Source of the DNA: Carposina sasakii
Taxonomy: Eukaryota; Arthropoda; Insecta; Lepidoptera; Carposinidae
Direction: 5' to 3'
Length of the DNA: 64,000 nucleotides
Assembly (NCBI GenBank): GCA_014607495.2
Contig: CP053157.1
Location: 2,232,001 to 2,296,000, forward strand
The notes beneath the pieces are model-generated. The model worked only from the letters and a program-made list of their open reading frames with translations. It ran no database searches and was not told where the DNA came from. The position numbers and the translations under genes are program-made. Shown in pieces: positions 31,354 through 40,753 of this stretch (the first letter of the stretch is position 1; the number at the start of each line of letters is the position of its first letter).

Positions 31354-31741
31354 TCTGTTTGATAAAGATTATACCATTTATATTATTTATATTATATTGT
31401 ACAGTTATACAAATAGTAGGCTTAGACAAAGTAACATATCTCTATCGAATCGATAGAGGTTCGTCATCCAAACGTTTTCTCCAATTATCATTGGATCATT
31501 AGTCAAGAGCCTTCATTCGTGCCTGGTAACGAAAATAAATGCGAAACGATGTTACATTATCTAAGAACCTAGTAACTATGTATTCCCTGGCGGCAAAAAA
31601 GTTTTGAGAAAGTTGTATTATTTGGTCAAAATTTACGTTGTTATCAAAATAATATTATATTTAATGCTTTCTTTACTGCAGTGTTTCACAAAATTAAAAT
31701 AAACTTACGTGCGTCAATGTTGCACCCTTTGGGTAACAATA
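31354..31741. other. Intergenic DNA, no gene seen
   Basis: AT-rich sequence between the BEL element and a MITE cluster. No exon or repeat copy recognised, apart from a short dyad around CTCTATCGAATCGATAGAG near 31440. Confidence 0.5.
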
Positions 31742-32006
31742 TATAATGTCTACCAAAAAGTACTGATTATCTTTTGACACGAAATTAAGTAGGTAATAAG
31801 AAATAACTTTCATTGTGGGACCAACTCCGAAATCGTTGAAAAAAATAAGCTGTTCCATACATTTCATTGCAGTAATTATTCAAGATTGTATGGAACAGCT
31901 GTTTTTTTTTTCACTACATCAGAGTTAGTCCCATAATGAAAGTTGTTTCTTTTTACCTAACTAGTTTCGTGTCAAAAGATAATCAGTACTTTTTGATAGA
32001 CATTAT
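31742..32006. mobile_element. Palindromic MITE, family I
   Basis: The left arm TATAATGTCTACCAAAAAGT with GATTATCTTTTGACACGAAA pairs with the right arm TTTCGTGTCAAAAGATAATC and ACTTTTTGATAGACATTATA. A further inner dyad is AGCTGTTCCATAC / GTATGGAACAGCT. About 265 bp, no coding capacity. It abuts the family A MITE at 32005. Confidence 0.85.
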
Positions 32007-32414
32007 ACAGCATGTAACAATAAGGGTATGTTAAACGAAAAGCTATGTAAATAGCCCACTGTAGAGAACCTATCCACAAAATTTGAGACCCGAAATCACA
32101 TGTTTATTTTTCCCGATAGTATGGAGAATTTTTAAATATCTCAGGAATTTTCATACAATCTTAAAAAATTCACTATGGGTGCGCCCACCACCGGGCCCTA
32201 CACCCTCCACTGATCCTCGAATCTGATAACTCATAACTGCGAAAACAGGCACTTGCACTAACTACAATCGCTACGAGAAACCAGACCCGATATTTTCATA
32301 CAATCTTGAAAAATAAAAATGTGATCTCGAGTCTCAAATTTTGTAGATAGGTTCTCTATAGTGGGCTATTTACAAAGCTTTTCGCTTAACATACCCTTTT
32401 TGTTACACCCTGTA
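32005..32414. mobile_element. Palindromic MITE, family A, with an insertion
   Basis: TACAGCATGTAACAATAAGG at the left and TTTTTGTTACACCCTGTATA at the right. It is enlarged to about 410 bp by a 129-bp insertion (32163-32291) flanked by a 16-bp duplication. Confidence 0.85.
32163..32291. mobile_element. Family F retroposon with 16-bp target duplication
   Basis: ATTTTCATACAATCTT at 32147-32162 is repeated at 32292-32307. Between them lies the family F block (GCCCACCACCGGGCCCTACA, AGAAACCAGACCCG). A duplication this long is typical of LINE-driven retroposition, so family F probably moves as a SINE. Confidence 0.75.
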
Positions 32415-32635
32415 TAGGTATAATATTATATGAAAGCTTTATGCGAGTAGAGTAAAATTGATATGTGCATTAGTCTAGTTACACTTAAGTTACGCAACAA
32501 TACGCAATGATGGCCAGCGAAATACTTTTTTTATTTAAGATAGAAAATCTATGAATAACATTAAACCTATATACCATGGCCACTCACTGGTCTTAATGGC
32601 TTACTAATACATATAATAAAATTGTAACGGATCGA

Positions 32636-32772
32636 TGTTTGTGCACGCTAATCTCAGAAACGGCTGGACCGATTTCGATGCAGTTTTCAGGAATATACTT
32701 TTTATCCCGGGAAAATGTTTTATCCCGGGATAAAAAGTACACGCGGACGGAGTCGCGGGCGTCCACTAGTAC
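32636..32772. repeat. Dispersed repeat with strong hairpin
   Basis: ACTTTTTATCCCGGGA near 32697 pairs with TCCCGGGATAAAAAGT near 32723, with a loop of about 10 bp. CGCGGACGGAGTCGCGGGCG and TCCACTAGT follow. The GC-rich end before ACTAGT resembles ends of common lepidopteran non-autonomous elements, from general familiarity only. Confidence 0.5.
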
Positions 32773-33210
32773 AAACATAAAATTAGTTTGTAATATTAAT
32801 TTATTGAGTTTATTTATTAACCCATTTGAAGTTCCTATTTGAATGTGACAGAATAAAATAAACTAGTAAATATTTTTAACATGTCTTTTATTTATTCTAC
32901 TTCCAGTCATCAGGAGTAGGGTGCCCATCAGACTATAAGGTCAATCGCGTCGATTTTTCCTCCTCAAGTTCTAGGTAGGTACCTTTCGTTAGACGTGTTC
33001 GTTGCTCTATCTATTGGATATTAATAAGTCCTATTTTTGGTACAAAAAATCTATGTGCGATTATTAGACGTATGCTGTCTACGTAAAGAGAAAAGAAAAA
33101 ACATCTAAAAACAAAACCAATAAATAGCCTGCCGGCCGAGTCAAACGTCCTATAGGTTCTATAGGTTTTAAACTCGGTAGGGAAAAAGCATAGGCACCTA
33201 CCTAAATGAG

Positions 33211-33431
33211 TTATACAGGATGTTTTTTTGTTGCCACCCTTAACGAAGGGTAGGTATTCTATACATCAAATAAGTTTATGCCAAAAAAATGCAGCCTATT
33301 TACTCAACTTTGGACCCTAATATCTTGGGAACCAGACACTTCCCAGGTATGCTTTCATGGAAAAAATGATCATGATGATGAGGAGATTCCGTAGTTTTCG
33401 GGAACTTTGACGACCAAAAAACATCCTGTAT
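33211..33431. mobile_element. MITE family B, compact copy
   Basis: Left end TACAGGATGTTTTTTTGTTG, right end GACGACCAAAAAACATCCTGTA, with the conserved CCAGACACTTCCCAGGTATG inside. About 220 bp. It lacks the poly-A/T middle section of the copy at 963. Confidence 0.78.
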
Positions 33432-33488
33432 ACTTATACCTAAGTTGGCTATGAAGGGTGTGAATATTTATTTTAAAAGATTTATTTA

Positions 33489-33752
33489 TACAGGGTGTAA
33501 CAAAAGGGGTATGTTAAGCGAAAAGCTATGTAAATAGCCCGCAGAAAGGAACCTATCGACGAAATTTTAGAATCAAAATCACATGTTTATTTTTCCAGAT
33601 AGTATGGAGAATTCCTAACCAACTCAGGAATGTTCATGCAATCTTGAAAAATAAACATGTGATTTCGAGTCTCAAATTTTTTAAATAGGTTCTCTATAGT
33701 GGGCTATTTACATAGCTTTTAGCTTAACATACCCCTTTTTTTACACCCTGTA
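33489..33752. mobile_element. Palindromic MITE, family A, full-length copy
   Basis: TACAGGGTGTAACAAAAGGG at the left and TTTTTTTACACCCTGTATA at the right, fully palindromic, about 264 bp. The best reference copy in the window along with 16194. Confidence 0.9.
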
Positions 33753-35438
33753 TAAAGTTTAAGCATGGTATATTTTCTTAGTAGCCTATTTTATACACCT
33801 GCAGAGCTTAGTGCCTCAATAGCTTTTATATAGCTTAATCGATTACATGGGTTATAACGCGGTCAGTAAGCACCTACACATATGTGACATATTAATTGAC
33901 CCATAAGTATTAATAATATCCACCTACCTACGTGTAAATGGCCAGTTATACCGTCTGTCCGTAAACTTTTCATCATTTAATTACAATCAGTGTAAAGTTT
34001 CATCAAAACCCGTTCAGTAGTTTTTGTGTAGGTACTTCTAACCACCCACAAAACTTTCACGTTTAGAAATTAAGCAAAATTGAAATTATGCAAATCGAGC
34101 ATTATACGAGATTGACCCAGTTCAAATAATTAACAGTTAATTAATACATAGGAGAGATTATGCGATGGCATAAAATTATACACACATGCGCTATTATAGT
34201 TACTCTGCCTGACTTCCACTTTTCAAGGCAAAAAGGCTGAGCGGATATTGATAAACATTTGGTTTACGATAAGCAGATCCCAGATCTTTAGAAAATACAC
34301 ATTTCACATGGAAAGACTCTAGGATCCTACCATCAGATCATGATGTGATGGTATACCTATAGAATCAACTCTGGAGCATATTTATTCTATCCAACTACAA
34401 AAAAAATATTTAATTGGGTTATATAACAGAGTTCTGTGGTAGATAACGCATTTAGAAAAAACATCCCTTTGCGGTTGTAGCAAAGGGAACTCTCTTTTGA
34501 AGTCGGTTGAAAAGGTTGACAAGCTGCGACCAAACATTAGCCTTGAAGTGATAAAAAAATCATTGTTTAAGCTAATCCATTAAACACTGTCAAATTTGAC
34601 AGGATATTCCATACATTTTGCTGTTAAATGTGATATTTAAACAGTATCTAACTTTAGAAGCGGTTTTCCAATAACACCGTAGATTTTCCCAGAGCTTTCT
34701 CAACACACGAAATGAGACAATTTAAATAAAATCTGCGCTTGAAAAGAAAACAGCTCCAAGTGAGAAGTAAGGGCGAGGCGAGAGGCACTCGTCGTAACGA
34801 ACTAACGAGCAATCCATGCGCGCTGCGAACACCCCGACCTGTCCATTATTTTGTAAGAGCTCCTAAACAAATACACCGCTTTTAATGTATAGAAGTGGCC
34901 GCAAACTTTCTATTTCAGAAGATTCCAATCTATTATTGTTGTTATATTTGGTTTTTTATTAAAAAAAAAAATGTATGCCATATTTCTTTTTGTGTATGTG
35001 CAATTCAAGACTTCAAGAGGAAGATTGTATCAGAATGCCCATGCACAATGCCCGACACTCAAAATATCAAAACTGCAATTAATATAAATTATTATCAGGG
35101 CAGATTATCAAAATTATTCTATAATTCCTGCTCTACTCGTACCTGTACCAAATACTGCCCTACCTCAAACTCGACTGCAGCAAAAACAGCCTTGTGGCAC
35201 ATCCAGCACGATAACTCCGCGGCCTTGTTAAAATGCACCGAGCGTGGGACGCGAGCAAACTGTGAATTCTTTATGTGCCCAGATTAAACCCTTCACCTGT
35301 GAGGCAAATAAAAACACGCGACAGGTCAATTACGCATTTAGCTGTTAAACTTTTCGCACGGCTATTACGCTGTTTGATTATGTTTGCAAATCCTTTACTT
35401 TTGGAGGGTGAATTATTATTGCTTGTTTTAATTAAGAA
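33753..35438. other. Intergenic DNA, no supported gene
   Basis: AT-rich. One open stretch (34895-35287) with a Cys-rich C-terminal half has no recognisable domain or splice context and is not called as a gene; it is listed as an observation. A basic GC-richer patch lies at about 34770-34840. Confidence 0.5.
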
Positions 35439-35725
35439 CCCCCCCACACACTAGCGTCTTCTGAGCGTCTTTTAAACGTCGGCGTCGGGCGTGTGTTGAC
35501 GCGATGTCGGCGCTGAGTGGAAGCCGAACGCTGTAATTACGCTACGTGAGCGTCGCGTCGACGCAACGCCAGCGCCGCATTTTCTGCCATATAATAAAAC
35601 GACGCGACGTTTGCGCTGCGTAATTACAGTGTTCAGTGCGTTTGGCTTCCACTTAGCACCGAGGTCGCGTCGACGCTGCGCTGACGCTCGCCCGACGCCG
35701 ACGCTAAAAGACGCTAGTGTGGGGG
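35439..35725. mobile_element. GC-rich foldback element
   Basis: CCCCCCACACACTAGCGTCT at the left pairs with AGACGCTAGTGTGGGGG at the right. Inside, ACGTCGGCGTCGGGCG pairs with CGCCCGACGCCGACG, and TGGAAGCC with GGCTTCCA. It folds over almost its whole length of about 287 bp. The central TAATAAAACG is the only AT-rich part. No coding capacity. Confidence 0.8.
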
Positions 35726-35730
35726 ACTCT

Positions 35731-35956
35731 TAGGGCCGATTTTTCCAATGGTCAGTTAGCCTGTATGTATATAGGATAGGAAGGTGATGCTATCTTTCCC
35801 TAGAACTTGTTAGTTACTCAGGGCCGATGGTCAGCTAGGCTATCTGAAGGATTTTTTTTTTCTTTCTTTAAAACTTGACCAACCTACTATAGAATAGAGA
35901 CAGCGTCAACTTTATCCTTCAGTTAAACTATCTGACTATCGGAAAAATGGGCCCTA
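35731..35956. mobile_element. TIR element of about 225 bp
   Basis: TAGGGCCGATTTTTCCAATG at the left pairs with ATCGGAAAAATGGGCCCTAA at the right, continuing through GGTCAGTTAG / CTATCTGACT. A second inner GGGCCGATGGTCAG near 35820 suggests a partial internal duplication. Confidence 0.65.
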
Positions 35957-35974
35957 AGTAGAAAGTATTGTTAG

Positions 35975-36200
35975 CAGAGACGTGGCGTTTCGTTGCCACT
36001 ATTTACGAAGGAGTACATACTCTATACATCAAATAGGTACCTAAGTTTATGCTAAAAAAAATGCTGGGAAACAACTAATTTGTCACAATATTTTTTTATT
36101 GACTTGATCACGCGTAATTTATGGTGTCCAGTGTTTGTTAGATTTTTTTGTGAAAATGTTTGTTACACGCGTCTATGTGCAATTCTCATAGATTACCTCC
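35975..36200. mobile_element. MITE family B, partial copy
   Basis: GTTGCCACTATTTACGAAGG, CTATACATCAAATAGG and TTTATGCTAAAAAAAATGC match the left half of the copy at 963. The right half is absent. Confidence 0.6.
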
Positions 36201-36229
36201 TAAAGATTCCGTTTCCAAAGATTTTAGTA

Positions 36230-36234
36230 TGAAC
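36230..36234. repeat. 5' target-site duplication TGAAC of the copia element
   Basis: TGAAC precedes the 5' LTR and recurs at 40749-40753 right after the 3' LTR. Confidence 0.88.
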
Positions 36235-36457
36235 TATTAAAGTATAAATTTAATAATACGGTGGCAGTATGGTTTAGTTTCTATGTTAGCTTTGTTTGTA
36301 TAAAAAAACGAGAGGTTCAGTTTTGGCCGCTAGAGGCCTCTTTCATTGTCGTGTCATGGCCATCTTGCCGTGTAGTTTTCTCGTTTTGTAATCTATTTTA
36401 AACTAAATAAAGAAGTCTTACTTAATGCTATTTGTTATTTAAACTCTGAAGTCAACA
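36235..36457 (+). repeat. copia 5' LTR
   Basis: 223 bp from TATTAAAGTATAAATTT to CTGAAGTCAACA, with AATAAA at about 36407. Relative to the 3' LTR it lacks a GAG triplet and keeps an 11-bp stretch (TTGTCGTGTCA). Confidence 0.92.
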
Positions 36458-36474
36458 GGTTATGGACCCAGGTA
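36458..36474 (+). promoter_or_regulatory. copia primer-binding site, initiator tRNA-Met anticodon arm
   Basis: GGTTATGGACCCAG directly after the LTR is complementary, with one mismatch, to CTGGGCCCATAACC, the anticodon arm of initiator tRNA-Met. Drosophila copia is known to prime from an internal cut of this tRNA, so this element probably does the same. Confidence 0.75.
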
Positions 36475-36539
36475 ACGCAGTATTTTAAGTAAAGAGCAGT
36501 TTAAAACGAAGAAAGAAAGAAACAAAAATATCACGAACA

Positions 36540-39500
36540 ATGGAGGTTTCGAATTCAATGAAAATTGAAAAATTTTGTGGCAAAGACTTCAGGCAGTGGA
36601 AGTTTCAAATAAATTGTGCCCTAAAAGCAAAAGGCTTAGATATTAACGTGCCAAAACCAGTCCTGGGTGATATTACTCAGTGGTCAAAGAATGACGGAAT
36701 GGCCATGTTTATATTAACTTCATCAATGGATCTCAGTCAAATATCGCTAATAGAAAATTGCGAAACGGCTAAAGATATAATGATGAAATTGGAGTCTATA
36801 TATGAATCTAAGTCCGAGTTGAACAAAATGATTGTGCATGAGAAGTTCTATCAGTATAAAATGTCGCCGACTGATAGCATAGCGGCACATGTTGCTAAAG
36901 TAGAAAATCTGGCTAAACAATTAAAAGAAAGTGGTGAAGAAATTAGCAACACAGCCATTATTACTAAAATATTAAGTACTCTACCAAGTAAGTATCGCTC
37001 CTTGCGACAAGCGTGGCTATCATTGGACCCCAAGCTACAAACAATTCATAACCTAACAGCAAGGTTATTGGATGAAGAAGCAAGTTTGTACAATGAGGAA
37101 GAAGCAGAAACTGCATTACTTGCCACGAAGCAACAGAGATATAAATATCAAAATGTAAATAAATCAATGTCAAGCAATAATAATATGTCAAGTGACAAAA
37201 GACATCATCATCATCGATTTATATGTTATAATTGTGGCAAAAGAGGGCATTTCGCTAAAGACTGTCGAGTTCCGAAGAAGTCGGCGGGGAAACCCAACGA
37301 GCAAAAGCCTCTTGCATTTAGTGTGGAGGAGTGTTTACAATCTGAATTAGATACAGATAAGTGGATTCTTGACAGCGGGGCATCTGTACATATGACATAT
37401 AGACGGGATTTCTTTTGTAATCTACAAGAGTATAACAAGGATGATTGTCGAGAGAGAACCGTTAGACTGGGGAATAAAAGTGAACTTAACATACAAGGAC
37501 TTGGCAATGTCATGTTCAGACGATGTGTGGATGGAGTCTACGAGCAAGGTATATTGGAAAATGTTCTTTATGTACCAGATTTACATAGAAATTTACTTTC
37601 TGAAGGAATGATTACTAAAAAAGGTTATGCGATTGTAAAGAGAAATAGAGATGCCTTGATATTAAAAGATGACTTTGTTGTTATGACTGCAACATTAAAG
37701 GAAAATAATCTGTATGAAGTAGACATAAAAACTATTGTTCAAGTAAACTGCAATCTAGTACAAACAAGTTTGAAAGTCTGGCATGAGCGCCTGGGACATT
37801 TGAATATAAAAGAAGTCCAAAATATGAGCAAAAATGGAGCAATCCCAGTGACTTTGACAGATAACGAGAAGTTTACTTGTGAAGCATGTCATTATGGCAA
37901 GCAGAGCCGTCTGCCATTCCATAAATCACATAGAGGACCATGTCAACCTGGTGATTTGACATACAGTGATGTTTGTGGACCTGTAGAACAGGAATCTGTA
38001 TCTGGTGCAAGATATTTTATTTTATTTAAAGATGGAGCTACAAGTCACAGGTATTTATACATTATCAAGCATAAAAGTGATGCACTAGATTGTTTTAAAA
38101 TGTACAATACAATAGTAAAGAACAAGTTTGGTCATGGTGTTCGCATATTCCATACAGATAACGGACGTGAGTACATAAACCATGAGTTTAAAGATTATTT
38201 AGATGGCGAAGGAATCGCTCATGAATGCACTGCTCCATATACGCCAGAACAAAATGGAAAAGTTGAACGAGAAATGCGAACGATTATGGAAAGTGCAAGG
38301 TCAATGCTGTATTCTCGCGATATGCCATTATATTTATGGGCTGAAGCAGTAAATTGTTCAGTTTATCTGCTGAACCGAAGTTCGTCAAGTCAAACAAAAG
38401 ATATATCACCATATGAGTTGTGGAATGGAAATAAACCCTATCTTGGACATATTAGAGTTTTTGGTTCAGAAGGCTATGTTCACATACCTGATGCAAGAAG
38501 GAAGAAATTAGACAAAAAGAGTGTAAAAATGATATTAGTAGGGTATGACAATGAGAATTACAGAATGTTTGATGTTGAGACTAGAAAAATAACGATAAGC
38601 AGGAATGTAAGCTTTAATGAGAATAATGTACCTGTAATAAGGAAGAATATTAATCCAATTTCTATTACGGATGATATGAATTGTGAGATACAGAATAACT
38701 CTCAACAGAATTTGCCTGAAGAGAATGAATCTAGAGATTCTCCAGATATACAGGAGCAGCAAAATACTTCAGATTCTAGTTTTGAGAGTACAAATAGTCA
38801 AAATGATCCGACTTATGAGCCATCTCAATTAATTTCCAGTGATGATGAAAGAAACATTACATTACGACCTAGAAGACATCTGATTGAAGAATTAAACTTT
38901 TGTGAATTTGATGTACCTGTTACATATCAGCAAGCTATGGAATGTAAAGATAGTTGTAAATGGAAGGAAGCTATTAAGGAAGAATTACAGTCACTTGAAG
39001 AGAATGAAACTTGGGAACTGATAGATAGAAAATATGAGAAGACTGTAACTTCAAAGTGGGTGTTTTGTATTAAAAGTAACCCAGATGGTAGCATACATAG
39101 GTACAAGGCTCGTCTATGTGCACGTGGATTCACACAAGTAAAAGACATTGATTACAAAGAGACCTTCTCCCCGGTAACCAGGTATGATTCTATTAGAGTT
39201 ATATTGTCTATTGCAGCCCGGGAAAGGTATGAAATCAAGCAGTTTGATGTACAAACAACATTTCTTTATGGTGAGTTGAAGGAAGATGTCTTTATGGAAG
39301 TGCCTGAAGGGGTTCAAGCTAAACAAGGGCAAATATGTAAGTTACGTAAATCTTTATATGGCTTAAAGCAGTCACCGCGTTGTTGGAATAGGAAGTTTTC
39401 TTCATTTTTGACTACCTATGGGTTTAAAGTATGTCCTTCAGATAACTGTATTTTTGTTGGATATTTTAATGAACATAAGGTTATCTTGATATTGTATGTG

Positions 39501-39668
39501 GATGATGCTTTATTATTGTCAAAAGATAAAGATACATTAGAACATATTATAAATGATCTCATAAAGAGTTTTAAGCTAAGAATTTTAGATTTAAATATAT
39601 TTGTTGGAATGCAGATAACTAAGAATAAGGAGTCAATTGTTATAAGCCAAAAATACTATATTGAATAA
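36540..39668 (+). CDS. copia gag-pol polyprotein up to an in-frame TAA
   Basis: 1042 residues. Gag domain (1-200), zinc knuckle C229-x2-C232-x4-H237-x4-C242, aspartic protease WILDSGAS (Asp278), and integrase zinc region with HERLGHL and CEACHYGKQSRLPF. Integrase catalytic residues are Asp477 (YSDVCGP), Asp540 (HTDNGRE) and Glu576 (VERE), matching the D-D35E spacing. A charged linker (about 700-770) leads to the RT, with FSPVTRYDSIRVILSIA, YGLKQSPRCWN and YVDD at 986-989. TAA at 39666-39668 falls just after the SQKYYIE segment at the end of RT. The product would be cleaved by its own protease inside virus-like particles. Confidence 0.94.
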   Translation: MEVSNSMKIEKFCGKDFRQWKFQINCALKAKGLDINVPKPVLGDITQWSKNDGMAMFILTSSMDLSQISLIENCETAKDIMMKLESIYESKSELNKMIVHEKFYQYKMSPTDSIAAHVAKVENLAKQLKESGEEISNTAIITKILSTLPSKYRSLRQAWLSLDPKLQTIHNLTARLLDEEASLYNEEEAETALLATKQQRYKYQNVNKSMSSNNNMSSDKRHHHHRFICYNCGKRGHFAKDCRVPKKSAGKPNEQKPLAFSVEECLQSELDTDKWILDSGASVHMTYRRDFFCNLQEYNKDDCRERTVRLGNKSELNIQGLGNVMFRRCVDGVYEQGILENVLYVPDLHRNLLSEGMITKKGYAIVKRNRDALILKDDFVVMTATLKENNLYEVDIKTIVQVNCNLVQTSLKVWHERLGHLNIKEVQNMSKNGAIPVTLTDNEKFTCEACHYGKQSRLPFHKSHRGPCQPGDLTYSDVCGPVEQESVSGARYFILFKDGATSHRYLYIIKHKSDALDCFKMYNTIVKNKFGHGVRIFHTDNGREYINHEFKDYLDGEGIAHECTAPYTPEQNGKVEREMRTIMESARSMLYSRDMPLYLWAEAVNCSVYLLNRSSSSQTKDISPYELWNGNKPYLGHIRVFGSEGYVHIPDARRKKLDKKSVKMILVGYDNENYRMFDVETRKITISRNVSFNENNVPVIRKNINPISITDDMNCEIQNNSQQNLPEENESRDSPDIQEQQNTSDSSFESTNSQNDPTYEPSQLISSDDERNITLRPRRHLIEELNFCEFDVPVTYQQAMECKDSCKWKEAIKEELQSLEENETWELIDRKYEKTVTSKWVFCIKSNPDGSIHRYKARLCARGFTQVKDIDYKETFSPVTRYDSIRVILSIAARERYEIKQFDVQTTFLYGELKEDVFMEVPEGVQAKQGQICKLRKSLYGLKQSPRCWNRKFSSFLTTYGFKVCPSDNCIFVGYFNEHKVILILYVDDALLLSKDKDTLEHIINDLIKSFKLRILDLNIFVGMQITKNKESIVISQKYYIE

Positions 39669-40427
39669 ATAATAAACAAATTTAATATGTCGGAAGCTAG
39701 CCCTTGTACTACTCCTGCTGATAATAATGTAATTTTAACGAAAAATGTAAATGATAGTGTAACAAACTTTCCATATAGGGAAGCAGTGGGAGCCCTTATG
39801 TTTTTATCATCTGTGTCTAGACCTGATATCTCTTATGCATTGAATATAGTTAGCAGATACTTAAACAATCCTAGTAAGGATCATGTAAATGCAGTTAAAA
39901 GGATATTTCGATATTTATTACAAACTAAAGATATTTCTATAACTTATAACTGTAATAGTGATCTAGTAGGTTATTCTGATTCTGATTTTGCCTCAGACAT
40001 TGATTCTAGAAAATCAAATACTGGGTATATTTTTATGTTTAATGGAGGGCCTATTACCTGGACAAGTAGGAAGCAAAATACAGTGGCTTTGTCAACTACA
40101 GAGTCAGAATATATGGCCGCAAGTGAAGCTGCCAAAGAAATTTTATGGCTTAGGCAGTTATTAAAAGATATAGATGAACCTCAATTAGCAATAACCTTAT
40201 GCATAGATAACCAGAGTGCTATCAAATTAATTCATAATCCTGTGTTTCACAAGCGAACAAAGCACATAGATGTAAGGTACAATTTTATTAGAGAAAAAGT
40301 TGAAGAGAATATAATTAATATTAAGTATGTACAGAGTATGTGTCAACTAGCAGATTTTTTAACAAAAGCCTTACCTCCTGGTAAATTTATTGATAATAGA
40401 GATAATGTATTGGTCCTAAATACGTAA
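39669..40427 (+). CDS. copia RNase H part, in frame after the stop
   Basis: The same frame as the upstream pol (first Met at 39687). It holds SEASPCTTPAD, RPDISYALNIVSRYL, the RNase H Asp in VGYSDSDFASD, STTESEYMAASEAAKEI and DNQSAIKL, ending with HKRTKHIDVRYNFIREKV. The length and end point are normal for copia pol. Without readthrough it would not be made. Confidence 0.92.
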   Translation: MINKFNMSEASPCTTPADNNVILTKNVNDSVTNFPYREAVGALMFLSSVSRPDISYALNIVSRYLNNPSKDHVNAVKRIFRYLLQTKDISITYNCNSDLVGYSDSDFASDIDSRKSNTGYIFMFNGGPITWTSRKQNTVALSTTESEYMAASEAAKEILWLRQLLKDIDEPQLAITLCIDNQSAIKLIHNPVFHKRTKHIDVRYNFIREKVEENIINIKYVQSMCQLADFLTKALPPGKFIDNRDNVLVLNT

Positions 40428-40518
40428 GTAGGTGGGTTACCTTGAGAATGAGCTTTAAGTTGTGTCAAAGGCTAGATAAGTTCTCTTCTTTAGAATAACT
40501 TGGATAGGTATTCATTAT

Positions 40519-40533
40519 AAATTTAAGTGGGAG
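40519..40533 (+). promoter_or_regulatory. copia polypurine tract
   Basis: AAATTTAAGTGGGAG directly abuts the 3' LTR; AAGTGGGAG is the usual copia-type plus-strand primer. Confidence 0.8.
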
Positions 40534-40748
40534 TATTAAAGTATAAATTTAATAATACGGTGGCAGTATGGTTTAGTTTCTATGTTAGCTTTGTTTGTAT
40601 AAAAAAACGAGAGGTTCAGTTTTGGCCGCTAGAGGAGGCCTCTTTCATGGCCATCTTGCCGTGTAGTTTTCTCGCTTTGTAATCTATTTTAAACTAAATA
40701 AAGAAGTCTTACTTAATGCTATTTGTTATTTAAACTCTGAAGTCAACA
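40534..40748 (+). repeat. copia 3' LTR
   Basis: 215 bp. Aligned with the 5' LTR it shows GAGGAGG for GAGG, an 11-bp deletion and one T to C change (CTCGCTTTG). Confidence 0.92.
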
Positions 40749-40753
40749 TGAAC
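40749..40753. repeat. 3' target-site duplication TGAAC of the copia element
   Basis: Matches 36230-36234. Confidence 0.88.

Larger units (their letters stand above)
36235..40748 (+). mobile_element. Ty1/copia LTR retrotransposon
   Basis: A 4.5-kb element with LTRs of 223 and 215 bp, a 5-bp target duplication, a primer-binding site, a polypurine tract and one gag-pol frame. The domain order gag, protease, integrase, RT, RNase H identifies copia. The only coding defect seen is TAA at 39666-39668. The LTRs differ by one substitution and two short indels as far as I can align them, so the insertion is fairly recent. Confidence 0.96.
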
